Source: Chloroflexota bacterium
GTDB taxonomy: Bacteria > Chloroflexota > Dehalococcoidia > Bin125
DNA: 33,596 bases
Assembly (NCBI GenBank): GCA_028875225.1
Contig: JAPPFB010000023.1
Coordinates: 1 to 33,596 of the forward strand
Direction of reading: 5' to 3'
The notes under the pieces were generated by a model that saw only the letters and a list, made by a program, of their open reading frames with translations, did not search any database and was not told the DNA's origin. The stretch's first letter is position 1, and each line of letters starts with the position of its first letter. Below are positions 7,084 to 15,638 of this stretch, piece after piece. Both the position numbers and the translations under genes were made by a program.

Positions 7084-7887
7084 TCATTCTTCCAATGACG
7101 ACGCGTCCGCTGCCGCCCAGGCGGAATCGGGCGCGTCGGGCAGGGCTGTGATCAAAATGTCCTCGAACTCGCCCTGCTGCTCGAACTCGATCGCGAGCGA
7201 TTTGTGCAGCTCCAACACGGCCATGAATGAGACGATCAACTCGAGCCGCGACTCGGCCGACTCGATCCAGAGGCGGAATGACACGACATGACTGCTCATC
7301 AACCGAGCGCGAAGATCGCCCGCGCGCTCGCGCACGGTGATTCGCTGGCGCTCGATCGCGGCGTCGTGGGCGACTTCCCGCTGGGCCTCCCGCTCTGCGG
7401 CGCGGTCGAGGACCTCCTGCGCGATCCGGGCCAGGGCGTCCAGCGTGAGATCTTCCGACATCCCGACCGGCAGCGTCTGTTCAATCGGCGGAGCCGAGAT
7501 CGGTGTGTACGAACGCAACTGTTCGCGGTCTCGCTCACTCAGTTGCAGGATGCCGTCGCGGTACATCTTGTACGCGCGTGCCATCTCAACCAGTTCGCGA
7601 GCGTCATTCGCTGTTTCCTCATCTTCAGCAGGCTCTTCGGTCGAGGGAAGCAACTGTCGCGCCTTGAGCAGCACCAGGCGTCCGCCGATGCTGATGAACG
7701 CGGCCAGGGCGTCTGCCTGTTCCCGGCTAATCGATCCCTCCGGGGAAGACATCGCAGCAACCTTGGCCAGGTATTGGTCGGCAACCTGCGCCAGCGACAG
7801 CTCGGAGATGTCGAGTTTGCGAGATTCGATCAGCTCGAGCAGGAGGTCGAGTGGACCCTCATAGGCCGGGAGTCGGAGCTGGACCAT
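7084..7887 (-). CDS. scpA: Segregation and condensation protein A (kleisin)
   Basis: The 267-residue protein is the kleisin of the SMC-ScpAB complex that organises and segregates the chromosome. The N terminus, YEGPLDLLLELIESRKLDI, is highly diagnostic and binds the SMC neck. The middle (LAAFISIGGRLVLLKARQLLP) is also typical; the C-terminal winged helix is around residues 205-250 and includes ELIVSFMAVLELHK. scpB normally follows scpA directly but is absent here: ribF comes next. The gap to leuS upstream is 25 bases. Confidence 0.94.
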   Translation of the reverse strand: MVQLRLPAYEGPLDLLLELIESRKLDISELSLAQVADQYLAKVAAMSSPEGSISREQADALAAFISIGGRLVLLKARQLLPSTEEPAEDEETANDARELVEMARAYKMYRDGILQLSERDREQLRSYTPISAPPIEQTLPVGMSEDLTLDALARIAQEVLDRAAEREAQREVAHDAAIERQRITVRERAGDLRARLMSSHVVSFRLWIESAESRLELIVSFMAVLELHKSLAIEFEQQGEFEDILITALPDAPDSAWAAADASSLEE

Positions 7888-7912
7888 GAGCCAATCCAGA
7901 CCACCGTGAATG

Positions 7913-10375
7913 TCAGTTCGCGACGAAATTGAGCAGCTTGTCCGGCACCCAGATCACTCGGCGCAAGGTCTTGCCGTCGAGTTGGTCCGCCACACGCGAT
8001 GAGGCGCGTGCAGCAGACTCCGCGTCATCCTGCGATGAGCCGGGAGCCAGAGCCAGTTTCTCTCGCAGCTTGCCGTTGACCTGCACGACCACGGTGACCG
8101 TCTCCGCCTGGGCCAGCGATTCGTCGTACTCCGGCCAGGCCTGATCGTGGATTGAACCGTCGTGCCCGGTTCGCTGCCAGAGTTCTTCCGTGATGTGCGG
8201 GGCCGAGGGCGCCAGGCAGAGCAGCAAGGCATCGATCGCCTCGCGCCAGGCGTCGGAGTCGACCGCTCCCTGTTCGCGCATGTCCTGCAGTTCGTTGGTG
8301 AACTCCATCATCGCGGCGATCATCGTGTTGAAGCGGAAACGCCCGATGTCGCCGGTGACCTTGCCGATCATCAAGTGCGTGGCGCGGCGGATCGCATCGG
8401 CCTGGCCGCCGCCCGTCTCGACATCGCCGAGCACCAGGTTCCAGACCCGGTTGAGCCAGCGCCACTGACCGGAAATCCCGCTGTCGTCCCAGTCGCCGCC
8501 GGCTTCCCAGGGGCCCAGGAACATCAGGTAGAGCCGGACGGTGTCGGCGCCGTAACGCTCGACCCACTCGTCCGGATTGACCACGTTGCCGCGCGACTTC
8601 GACATCTTGTGGCCGTCTTTGGTGATCGTGCCCTGGTTGAACAGTCGGGCGAAGGGTTCGTCGATCTCGAGAATGCCCATGTCGCGCGCCGCCTTGGCGA
8701 AGAAGCGGGCGTAGAACAGGTGCATGACCGCGTGCTCGGCGCCGCCGGTATAGGTGTCAATCGGCAGCCACTGACGAGCCAGCTCCGCATCAATCGGCGC
8801 GTAGTGATTGTGCGGATCGACGTAGCGGTACATGTACCAGTTGGAGCACATGAAGGTGTCCATTGTGTCGGTCTCGCGACGCGCCGCTTCGCCGCACTGC
8901 GGACAGTCGGCGTTGACGAATCCTTCGTGCCGCTCCAGCGGTGACGCGCCGGTCGGCAGGAACTCGGCGTCGTCGGGCAGCAATACAGGCAAATCCGACT
9001 CGGGCACGGGGACGATCCCGCACGACTCGCAATAGATCATCGGAATCGGCGCGCCCCAGTAGCGCTGCCGAGAGATCAGCCAGTCGCGCAGCCGATAGGA
9101 CACCGTCCGACCGCCGAGGTCCATCTCATTGAGCGCATCGGCGACGGCCAGCTTGCCCTCTTCCCAGTCGGTCCTGTCGAATCGACCCGAGTTCACCATC
9201 ACACCAGGACCCGTGTACGCCTCATCGAGGTCGTTGCCGTCCCAGTCGGGCGGTGCGATCACGACCGGAATCGGAATCCCGCGCTCCGATGCAAAGGCGA
9301 AGTCACGCTCGTCGTGTGCGGGCACGCCCATCACCGCGCCGGTGCCGTAGCTGAGCAGCACGTAATCGGCGATCCAGATCTGGATGTCCTCGCCCGTAAA
9401 CGGATGCTTCGTGTAGGCCCCGGTGAAGACGCCCGTCTTCTCCCGAGTCGTCGACTGCCGTTCGATCTCGTTCTGCCGACGCGCCTGCTCGATGTACGCC
9501 TCGACATCGGCGCGGCATTCCTCCGTGGTCAACTCCGCGACCAGCGGATGTTCCGGCGCCAGCACCATGAAGGTGCAGCCGAACAGCGTGTCGGGACGCG
9601 TCGTAAAGACCGTGATCCGATCCTCGCCGTTGACCTCGCGGCCGAGCGGGAATGAGATCTCCGCGCCCTCCGAGCGGCCGATCCAGTTGCGCTGCATCAG
9701 CTTGATCGGTTCCGGCCAGTCGATCCCGTCGAACTCGAGCAGCTCGTCCGCGTAGTCAGTGATCCGGAACATCCACTGTTCCATCTGCTTGGCCTCGACG
9801 ATCGACTCGCAGCGTTCACAGATGCCGACGCCCTCGTCGTTGCGGTTGACCTGTTCGTTGGCCAGGATCGTGGCGCAGCCGGGACAGTAGTTGCAGTCGG
9901 CCAGGTTGCGATAGGCCAGACCGTGCTCGTAGAGCTTGAGGAACCACCACTGCGTCCAGCGGTAGTACTCGGGATCCGACGTGGAGAACTCGCGCTTCCA
10001 GTCGAATGAGGCGCCCATCGTCTTGAGCTGCGCCGTCATGTTCTCGACGTTGGCGTAGGTCCATTTCTTCGGGTGCGTGTTGTTGTTGATCGCCGCGTTC
10101 TCGGCCGGCAGACCGAACGCGTCGAAGCCGAGCGGGAAGAGCACATTCTTGCCCTGCATCCGATGCCAGCGCGCCGCGACATCCGACGGCGCCATCGCGT
10201 ACCAGTGGCCGATGTGCAGATCGCCGCTCGTGTACGGAAGCATCGTGAGGAAGTAGTACGGCGGTCGCGGATCGTCGTCGTCGACCCGGTAGAGACCGTC
10301 GATCTCCCAGCGCTCGCGCCAGCGCGGCTCAATCTCGGACGGGTCATAGGCGGGAATCTGCGTCACGGTGGTCAT
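7913..10375 (-). CDS. leuS: Leucyl-tRNA synthetase
   Basis: The 820-residue class Ia synthetase charges tRNA-Leu. HIGH is at residues 54-57 (GDLHIGHW) and KMSKS at 590-594 (KMSKSRGNVVNPDEW). The CP1 editing domain lies between, with TTRPDTLFGCTF and the VPAHDERD segment, whose Asp holds the amino group of mischarged amino acids. Zinc-ribbon cysteines occur at CNYCPGC and near CERC, and a second set at CESC and CPQCGEA. The C-terminal LeuRS-specific domain with VVVQVNGKLREKL is intact. Length matches bacterial LeuRS. The divergent purE promoter region with a REP-like element lies upstream. Confidence 0.97.
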   Translation of the reverse strand: MTTVTQIPAYDPSEIEPRWRERWEIDGLYRVDDDDPRPPYYFLTMLPYTSGDLHIGHWYAMAPSDVAARWHRMQGKNVLFPLGFDAFGLPAENAAINNNTHPKKWTYANVENMTAQLKTMGASFDWKREFSTSDPEYYRWTQWWFLKLYEHGLAYRNLADCNYCPGCATILANEQVNRNDEGVGICERCESIVEAKQMEQWMFRITDYADELLEFDGIDWPEPIKLMQRNWIGRSEGAEISFPLGREVNGEDRITVFTTRPDTLFGCTFMVLAPEHPLVAELTTEECRADVEAYIEQARRQNEIERQSTTREKTGVFTGAYTKHPFTGEDIQIWIADYVLLSYGTGAVMGVPAHDERDFAFASERGIPIPVVIAPPDWDGNDLDEAYTGPGVMVNSGRFDRTDWEEGKLAVADALNEMDLGGRTVSYRLRDWLISRQRYWGAPIPMIYCESCGIVPVPESDLPVLLPDDAEFLPTGASPLERHEGFVNADCPQCGEAARRETDTMDTFMCSNWYMYRYVDPHNHYAPIDAELARQWLPIDTYTGGAEHAVMHLFYARFFAKAARDMGILEIDEPFARLFNQGTITKDGHKMSKSRGNVVNPDEWVERYGADTVRLYLMFLGPWEAGGDWDDSGISGQWRWLNRVWNLVLGDVETGGGQADAIRRATHLMIGKVTGDIGRFRFNTMIAAMMEFTNELQDMREQGAVDSDAWREAIDALLLCLAPSAPHITEELWQRTGHDGSIHDQAWPEYDESLAQAETVTVVVQVNGKLREKLALAPGSSQDDAESAARASSRVADQLDGKTLRRVIWVPDKLLNFVAN

Positions 10376-10433
10376 AGCGCCAGATTACACGGGGGTATCT
10401 TGTGATCTGCGTGCGGCTGGATCACTGCAGTGC

Positions 10434-10528
10434 CGTCATTGCCGCGCTGGTCCCGGCAATCTCGCCGTCGCCGCACCGACCTCAGTGCTCGACGCGGCGA
10501 GATACCCGCGGCAAGCGCGGGTATGACT
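10434..10528. repeat. REP-like paired-hairpin element 1 (alpha-beta orientation)
   Basis: The element is bounded by CGTCAT on the left and ATGAC on the right. The left hairpin (10438-10460) pairs ATTGCCGCG with CCCGGCAAT, with one mismatch and a 5-base loop. The right hairpin (10502-10524) pairs ATACCCGCG with CGCGGGTAT perfectly around GCAAG. Inner CTCGCCG and CGGCGAG also pair, so the whole 95 bp can fold on itself. It lies between the divergent leuS and purE genes. A second copy in the opposite orientation is at 19764-19943. Confidence 0.85.
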
Positions 10529-10558
10529 GAGATCACAGAGAACAGGAGTGGTTGCCCT

Positions 10559-11056
10559 ATGACCGACGGACCGCTGGTTGGTGTGATGATGGGTTCGCAC
10601 TCGGACTGGGACACGATCAAAAACACCGCCTCGACGCTGGAGTCGCTGGGGATCTCCTGGGAGGCGCGGGTGCTCTCGGCGCACCGCACGCCCGACGAAA
10701 CGGCCGAGTATGCGGCCGAGGCGCAGGGTCGAGGAATCAAGGTGATCATCGCCGCCGCCGGCGGCGCGGCGGCGCTGCCCGGCGCGGTGGCGGCCAAGAC
10801 GCCAATCCCGGTGATCGGCGTGCCCGTCAAGGGCTGGGCCACCGACGGTCTCGACTCGCTGCTCTCGATGGCCCAGATGCCGCGCGGCGTGCCCGTCGCG
10901 ACCGTGGCCATTGGCCGCACCGGGGCCGTCAATGCCGCCCTGCTCGCCGGACGCATCCTGGCGCTGTCTCATCCGGAGATCGCCGACGCGGTCAATCGCG
11001 ATCGCGCGCAACGCGCCGAAGAACAGCTGAGCCAACCGCATCCCACGCTGGACTGA
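10559..11056 (+). CDS. purE: N5-carboxyaminoimidazole ribonucleotide mutase
   Basis: The 165-residue protein is a class I PurE, which converts N5-CAIR to CAIR in purine synthesis. It has the GSHSDWDTI substrate loop, the catalytic-His region LSAHRTPDE, the glycine-rich [11 protein letters not shown] and the closing [14 protein letters not shown], all in the usual order. ATG 10559 is chosen because AGGAG lies about 10 bases upstream and the protein begins directly with the Rossmann-like strand; an in-frame 43-codon extension would run through the REP-like element and has no family support. PurK, its usual partner, is not in the window. def follows after 11 bases. Confidence 0.95.
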   Translation: MTDGPLVGVMMGSHSDWDTIKNTASTLESLGISWEARVLSAHRTPDETAEYAAEAQGRGIKVIIAAAGGAAALPGAVAAKTPIPVIGVPVKGWATDGLDSLLSMAQMPRGVPVATVAIGRTGAVNAALLAGRILALSHPEIADAVNRDRAQRAEEQLSQPHPTLD

Positions 11057-11067
11057 ACCCGAGGCCG

Positions 11068-11613
11068 ATGGCCGTCCACCCGATCACGACGCTGCCCCGA
11101 GACGCCGCTGTCCTGCGCACGCCGGCCCGGCGGGTGCGCAACTTCGACGCCTCGCTGCGATCGCTGGTCGCCGACATGATCGACTCGATGAACGCGGCCC
11201 ACGGCGTCGGCATCGCCGCGCCGCAGATTGGTATTGGTCTGCGCGTCGTGGTGATCGGCATGCCGGGCGAACGGCCCTTTGTCATGGTCAATCCCGAGGT
11301 GGTCAAGCGCAGCGGTGAGCGCGAGCTGATCGAGGGCTGCCTCAGCGTGCCCGGATATCGCGGCCGCGTGACGCGCTCGACTCGCGTCCTGGCCAAGGCA
11401 CAGGACCTCTCGGGACGCGAGATCCGCGTACGGGCGGAAGACGATCTGCTGGCGCAGTGTCTGGAGCACGAGATCGATCACATCAACGGCCGCGTCTACA
11501 TCGACCACGTCCCCTCAATCGAACAGCTCTGGACGCTGGACGAGATGATCGCTGATGACGATGATGAGGTTGACGTGGGCGATGAAGTCGACGAAGACGT
11601 CGATGTCGAGTGA
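11068..11613 (+). CDS. def: Peptide deformylase with acidic C-terminal tail
   Basis: The 181-residue enzyme removes the N-formyl group from nascent proteins. All three family motifs are present: GVGIAAPQIG, EGCLSVPG (metal-ligand Cys) and LEHEIDHINGRVYID (HExxH, two metal-ligand histidines). The last 20 or so residues are almost wholly Asp, Glu and Val, an acidic tail beyond the usual fold. It follows purE closely and its 3' end overlaps the start of the cca-type gene by 11 bases, so the three genes probably form one unit. Confidence 0.95.
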   Translation: MAVHPITTLPRDAAVLRTPARRVRNFDASLRSLVADMIDSMNAAHGVGIAAPQIGIGLRVVVIGMPGERPFVMVNPEVVKRSGERELIEGCLSVPGYRGRVTRSTRVLAKAQDLSGREIRVRAEDDLLAQCLEHEIDHINGRVYIDHVPSIEQLWTLDEMIADDDDEVDVGDEVDEDVDVE

Positions 11614-13072
11614 CGCGGCTGCAGCGCTGACCCCACTCGCTGAGTTGGAGGCGGACGACGTCTGGGTGGTCGGCGGCGCGGTTCGCGATGCCCTGGCCGG
11701 CATTCAGAGCGAGCGGTTCGACATCGATATCGCGGTCGCCAATGGCGAAGATTGGGCTCGCCGTGCCGGAAATGCACTCAACGCGCCCGCGGTCAAGATC
11801 AGCACCCACTTCAACATCTGGCGGATTCCCCTCGACGGCGGCCGGATCGACGTCTGGGATCTCCCCGACAACGACATCGAACGTGACTTGCGCCGTCGCG
11901 ATTTCACGGTCAACGCCATGGCCGTTCCGCTCGCAGATTTCCGTGGTGGAGAACTCGACGCCTCGCTGCTCGATCCAATGGGCGGGCGCTTCGACGTACC
12001 ACGGCGCTCACTTCGACTCGTCAGCGACGATGCGCTCAGGGATGATCCGCTGCGCATGCTGCGTGCGGTGCGGCTCGAAGCTGAGGCCGGGTGGCGTCCC
12101 GACGCCGAGTTGCGCTCGGCGCTCAATCGGGATGCCGCGCTGATCGTCGAGTCGGCGGCCGAGCGGCAATGGGAAGAGCTCCAGCGCATCCTCCTCGGTG
12201 ATCGGCTGCCGTGGGCATTGCGACGGATGGAACAGTCTGGTCTGCTCGATCGCATCTTGCCGGAGCTTGCCCTGGGGCGCGGCGTGGACCAGCGTCCCGT
12301 GCATCGGCGCGACGTCTTCTGGCACCAGATCGACGCCGTGCGCTGGATTGTCCGGCTGACATCTCCGAGCGCTCCGCTGGGATTGCGGGCGTCGGCGATC
12401 TGGCGCGAGTTGCGGCCGTTGCTGGAAGCGCCGGCGATCCGCGCCACGCTCGACGAGTGGCGCCTGCCGCTGCGCCTGGCGACGCTGTTGCACGACATCG
12501 GCAAGCCGCAGACCCGCAGCGTCGACGCCGATGGCGCAACGCACTTCTTCGGCCATTCGGAACTCGGTGCTGAGATGGCCCGCGACCGACTGACCGGATT
12601 GAGAGTCCCGGTGAGGACCATCAATCGGGTTGAACTCCTGATCGCTCAACACCTCCGTCCGGGACAGGTCAACTCGCCGGGACGGGCGCCGACGGATCGG
12701 GCGTTGCACCGATTTCACAATGCGCTCGGCGATGCAGCGGTGCCGCTCTGCTGGCTGTTCCTGGCCGATTCGCTCGCCACGGCCGGCGCCGAGGCGTTGC
12801 TCCCCCGTTGGCCCGCCTACGCAGCGCACGTGGCGCGCATTCTCGCCTGGCAACCGAGGCGGCCCGCACAGACCGGACGCCTGCTCGACGGCAATGCGAT
12901 CATGGAGGCGACCGGACTGGAACCCGGGCCGCTGGTCGGACAGCTCCGTGCGAAGATTGACGAGGCGGCGGCGGTCGGAGAGATCGCGACCGTTGAACAG
13001 GCCTGCGAATTGGCCTGCCGCCTCGCGCGCGACGCTGCCGCGCCCACCACTCACTTGACCACCGGCTACTAA
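11603..13072 (+). CDS. CCA tRNA nucleotidyltransferase / poly(A) polymerase family with HD domain
   Basis: The 489-residue protein adds or repairs the 3' CCA end of tRNA. The nucleotidyltransferase head has VGGAVRDAL (24-31) and the catalytic pair in FDIDIAV (Asp40, Asp42), then the RRRDFTVNAMA and DDPLRMLRAVRLEAE segments that recognise nucleotides and RNA. A C-terminal HD domain carries LLHDIGKP (His297-Asp298). ATG 11603 overlaps the def stop by 11 bases; earlier in-frame ATGs would overlap def further. Some Chloroflexota and other lineages split the reaction between A-adding and CC-adding enzymes; whether this one does the full reaction cannot be told from sequence alone. Confidence 0.92.
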   Translation: MSSDAAAALTPLAELEADDVWVVGGAVRDALAGIQSERFDIDIAVANGEDWARRAGNALNAPAVKISTHFNIWRIPLDGGRIDVWDLPDNDIERDLRRRDFTVNAMAVPLADFRGGELDASLLDPMGGRFDVPRRSLRLVSDDALRDDPLRMLRAVRLEAEAGWRPDAELRSALNRDAALIVESAAERQWEELQRILLGDRLPWALRRMEQSGLLDRILPELALGRGVDQRPVHRRDVFWHQIDAVRWIVRLTSPSAPLGLRASAIWRELRPLLEAPAIRATLDEWRLPLRLATLLHDIGKPQTRSVDADGATHFFGHSELGAEMARDRLTGLRVPVRTINRVELLIAQHLRPGQVNSPGRAPTDRALHRFHNALGDAAVPLCWLFLADSLATAGAEALLPRWPAYAAHVARILAWQPRRPAQTGRLLDGNAIMEATGLEPGPLVGQLRAKIDEAAAVGEIATVEQACELACRLARDAAAPTTHLTTGY

Positions 13073-13435
13073 CATAGTACGCCTGTACTGCAACCATTCG
13101 CCGCAAACGAAACCCGCCATGCCCGCTCCTGTTGAGTCACCGAACAACGGCCGAACAGACAATGAACTTCGTCGAACGGCATCGACCAACGGCCGTCCAT
13201 TTCCGAATAAATCCGAACAAATCCGAACAAACCCGAACACGTTGAGCCTTCCAGGATCTTCCAAACCTCACCACGCCAACCACCTGATCTCCCGTAAAAC
13301 ACTGGCATTTGCGCGTGTTGGCCCCGAGGAACAATTCGATCCTGACCACCTGAGTACTCGACATAACGAACAGAAGACCGAACACCCTGCCTCAAGCCAT
13401 ACGGCAGCCCGATCGGCCGCCTGGAGGAACGCCGC
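13073..13435. other. 363-bp intergenic region before yajC
   Basis: No convincing gene is seen; an open frame at 13119-13439 has low-complexity composition, no domain and runs into the yajC start. The region is less G+C rich than its surroundings and repeats the heptamer CCGAACA at 13140, 13151, 13213, 13223, 13233 and 13379 (approximate starts), with four copies in a tandem array described separately. AGTAC and GTACT form a small inverted repeat just after the cca stop. It probably holds the yajC-secDF promoter. Confidence 0.5.
13201..13240. repeat. Four tandem 10-bp repeats, consensus ATCCGAACAA
   Basis: The units are TTCCGAATAA, ATCCGAACAA, ATCCGAACAA and ACCCGAACAC, back to back with no spacer. 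The 10-bp period places each copy on the same face of the helix. They lie about 200 bases before yajC. Further single CCGAACA copies flank the array. Confidence 0.85.
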
Positions 13436-13741
13436 ATGACCGAAGTCATCCTGATCACGCTGCTCGTCGTGGCGCTGTTCTACCTCTTCTTCATCCGGCC
13501 GACGCGCTCGGAGGAGCGTCGGCGTCAACGTGACCTGAACGAGTTGCGCGTCGGCGACACGGTGCTGACTCGCGGCGGCCTGATCGCTGAGGTCGAGGGC
13601 GTTGAAACGCCCGAGGACGGACCCATGGTCGTCCTCTTGCGGCTGTCCGAGAACGTCGTCGTGCGGGCGCGAACCGGAGCGGTGGAGGAGCGGATCAGCA
13701 GCAGCTTGATCGACGACGCCGATGAGGAGGACGACGCCTGA
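13436..13741 (+). CDS. yajC: Preprotein translocase subunit YajC
   Basis: The 101-residue protein has one N-terminal membrane segment (about residues 4-19, ILITLLVVALFYLFFI) followed directly by the family's RPTRSEERRRQRD and then ELRVGDTVLTRGGL, a small cytoplasmic beta domain. YajC associates with SecD and SecF, whose genes follow, and assists the SecYEG channel. AGGA of TGGAGGAACG lies before the ATG. The C terminus ends in an acidic run (DDADEEDDA). Confidence 0.93.
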   Translation: MTEVILITLLVVALFYLFFIRPTRSEERRRQRDLNELRVGDTVLTRGGLIAEVEGVETPEDGPMVVLLRLSENVVVRARTGAVEERISSSLIDDADEEDDA

Positions 13742-13773
13742 CCGGCGGCATGCGGGTTGGCTGAACACAACCG

Positions 13774-13855
13774 TCCCGCTACTTATGCTGAACCGACATA
13801 AGCGGGATAGAGTGCGCAGAGCGCTCTCGACGCGCCGGCCGGATTCGCCGGCGCG
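13774..13855 (+). promoter_or_regulatory. Cluster of hairpins between yajC and secD
   Basis: Three dyads stand in a row. The first pairs TCCCG and CTTATG (13774-13787) with CATAAG and CGGGA (13797-13807), with a 3-base bulge. The second is the palindrome AGAGCGCTCT at 13818-13827. The third is CGCGCCGGC (13831-13839) with GCCGGCGCG (13847-13855), a perfect 9-bp stem with a 7-base loop. No T-run follows. The 145-bp gap holds no gene; the secD ATG at 13887 has only a weak ribosome binding site, so these structures may influence secDF expression. Confidence 0.5.
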
Positions 13856-13886
13856 CGCCAGCGGGTGATGGGCGGCACGATCGGCA

Positions 13887-15638
13887 ATGCAGCCGGCAAT
13901 CAACTTTTTCCGACGCTTCAAATTCCGCGACGCCTACATCTTTGCGGTGATCCTGATCCTGACCGCCTTCGCAATTGCATCGGCCTGGCCGGGCAATCCC
14001 GATCGATATCTGCCCAGCTTCATTCCCTGGCCCGAAGGCGGCGGCGTCTCGGTCGGCGATTGGGAACGCAACGAGTTCCGTCTCGGCCTGGACCTCGCCG
14101 GCGGCGTCTCGATCACGCTTGAGGTCGCGGGCGAGGCGGCGCCGGTCCGCCGCGGCGAGTCGCTCAATCAGTTCCTCGATCGCGAGGGTGTCTCGCTGGA
14201 CCAGATTCTCAGTCTCAACCCCGCGCTGGCTGAGTTGGAGTCTGAGTCCTTCGATCTGCCCTTGCCCGAGCGCATCGCCGAAATTGTCCTCCCGCTCAAC
14301 GTCGACGACGCCTCAATCGAGGAGGCGGTCGAAGAATCGCGCCGGGTGATTGAGGAGCGAGTCAACGGCTTCGGCATCTCCGAGGCCGAAGTGACGGTCG
14401 TCGGCGCAGATCGGATCAACGCACAGATTCCAGGGGTCGACGCGGATGAGGCGTCCGACCTGGTCGGCTCCACCGCCTTGCTCGAGTTCCGCTCCATCGA
14501 TCCGGCCCAGCCGCAACCACAACCGCCGCTCGACCGTCTCCAGGTCGGCGCGGCGATCGACGACGTCTGGGATTCAACCTTGCCGCAGAACGACAGTCGC
14601 TTCGTTCGCCGTGCAGATCCATACTTCATTCCCCCGCCGGATGAGGATGTGATCGTCGCCAACGGCGTGCGCTGGATGCCGGCCACGGGAATCAATGCTG
14701 AAGGCCTGACCATTCAGCTCTCCGGTCGACACCTGATTGCCGAGTCGATTTCGCGCACCATCGACCAGGGTGGATCACCGGCACTGCTGTTCGAGCTGGA
14801 CGACGAAGGCGCACGGCTGATGGAGCAGATCACCCGCCGGCTGTTCGAGAGTCGCGGCCTGCTCGGCATCTTCGTCGACGGCCGCCTGATTTCCAGTCCG
14901 TCGGTCAACGCGGTGATCTCCGACAGCGGGATCATCAACGGCCTCTCCGAGGAAGACGCGATCACGCTGCGCCGTCAGCTCCGCGCCGGCGCCTTGCCGA
15001 TCAATCTCCGCGTCCTGCAGAGCACCGAGGTCGCCGCAACGCTGGGCGAAGACTCGGTGATCGACACCGTTCAGGCCGGGGTGGTCGCCTTCGTCGCGAT
15101 CGTCGTCTTCATGATGATCTACTACCGGGTGCCGGGCGTCGTCGCGGCACTGGCGCTAATCGTCTACGCCGCCGGAGTGATGGCCACGTTCAAGCTGGTG
15201 CCGATCACCCTCACACTCGCGGGTGTGGCCGGTCTCGTGCTCTCGATCGGGTTCGCCGTCGACGGTAACGTGCTGATCTTTGAGCGGCTCAAGGAGGAGC
15301 TGCGGCTGGGACGCAGCCTGTCGGGCGCGGTCGACACCGCCTGGGCTCGAGCCTGGCCGGCGATCCGTGACGGCAACGTCTCGACGATCATCACGGTCGC
15401 GATCCTCTGGCTGTTCGCCGACGCCCTCAACCAGAACCTGATCAAGTCCTTCGCCCTGGCGCTGCTGGTCGGGACGGGATTCAGCTTCGTCACAGTGATC
15501 TTCGTCACGCGCAACTTCATGACCATCGCCGTCAGCACAGGTTGGATACGAGGATTGCGGCCGTTCGGTGTCCGCCAGATGACCGTCCGCCCGCGCGCCG
15601 GCGAGGCGGGAAGCGGTGAAGGGGGCAGCCCAGCATGA
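13887..15638 (+). CDS. secD: Protein translocase subunit SecD with a LysM-like insert
   Basis: The 583-residue membrane protein uses the proton gradient, with SecF, to pull exported proteins through SecYEG. It has an N-terminal membrane helix (about 18-34), the D1 motif FRLGLDLAGGV (64-74), the family segment EESRRVIEERVNGFGISEAEV (149-169), and a six-helix C-terminal half that includes VLSIGFAVDGNVLIFERLKEE, with the Asp involved in proton transfer. Between D1 and the rest (about residues 86-137) is an extra stretch, VRRGESLNQFLDREGVS then LDQILSLNPAL and ending EIVLPL, which resembles a LysM module. It overlaps secF by ATGA. Confidence 0.94.
   Translation: MQPAINFFRRFKFRDAYIFAVILILTAFAIASAWPGNPDRYLPSFIPWPEGGGVSVGDWERNEFRLGLDLAGGVSITLEVAGEAAPVRRGESLNQFLDREGVSLDQILSLNPALAELESESFDLPLPERIAEIVLPLNVDDASIEEAVEESRRVIEERVNGFGISEAEVTVVGADRINAQIPGVDADEASDLVGSTALLEFRSIDPAQPQPQPPLDRLQVGAAIDDVWDSTLPQNDSRFVRRADPYFIPPPDEDVIVANGVRWMPATGINAEGLTIQLSGRHLIAESISRTIDQGGSPALLFELDDEGARLMEQITRRLFESRGLLGIFVDGRLISSPSVNAVISDSGIINGLSEEDAITLRRQLRAGALPINLRVLQSTEVAATLGEDSVIDTVQAGVVAFVAIVVFMMIYYRVPGVVAALALIVYAAGVMATFKLVPITLTLAGVAGLVLSIGFAVDGNVLIFERLKEELRLGRSLSGAVDTAWARAWPAIRDGNVSTIITVAILWLFADALNQNLIKSFALALLVGTGFSFVTVIFVTRNFMTIAVSTGWIRGLRPFGVRQMTVRPRAGEAGSGEGGSPA

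Noticed and set aside
10430-10558. 43-codon N-terminal extension of purE
   Set aside because: It would translate the REP-like element; purE homologues start at the chosen ATG, which has its own ribosome binding site.
13119-13439. 106-codon plus-strand frame before yajC
   Set aside because: Reads through the tandem repeats, has low-complexity composition and no domain, and ends inside the yajC start.
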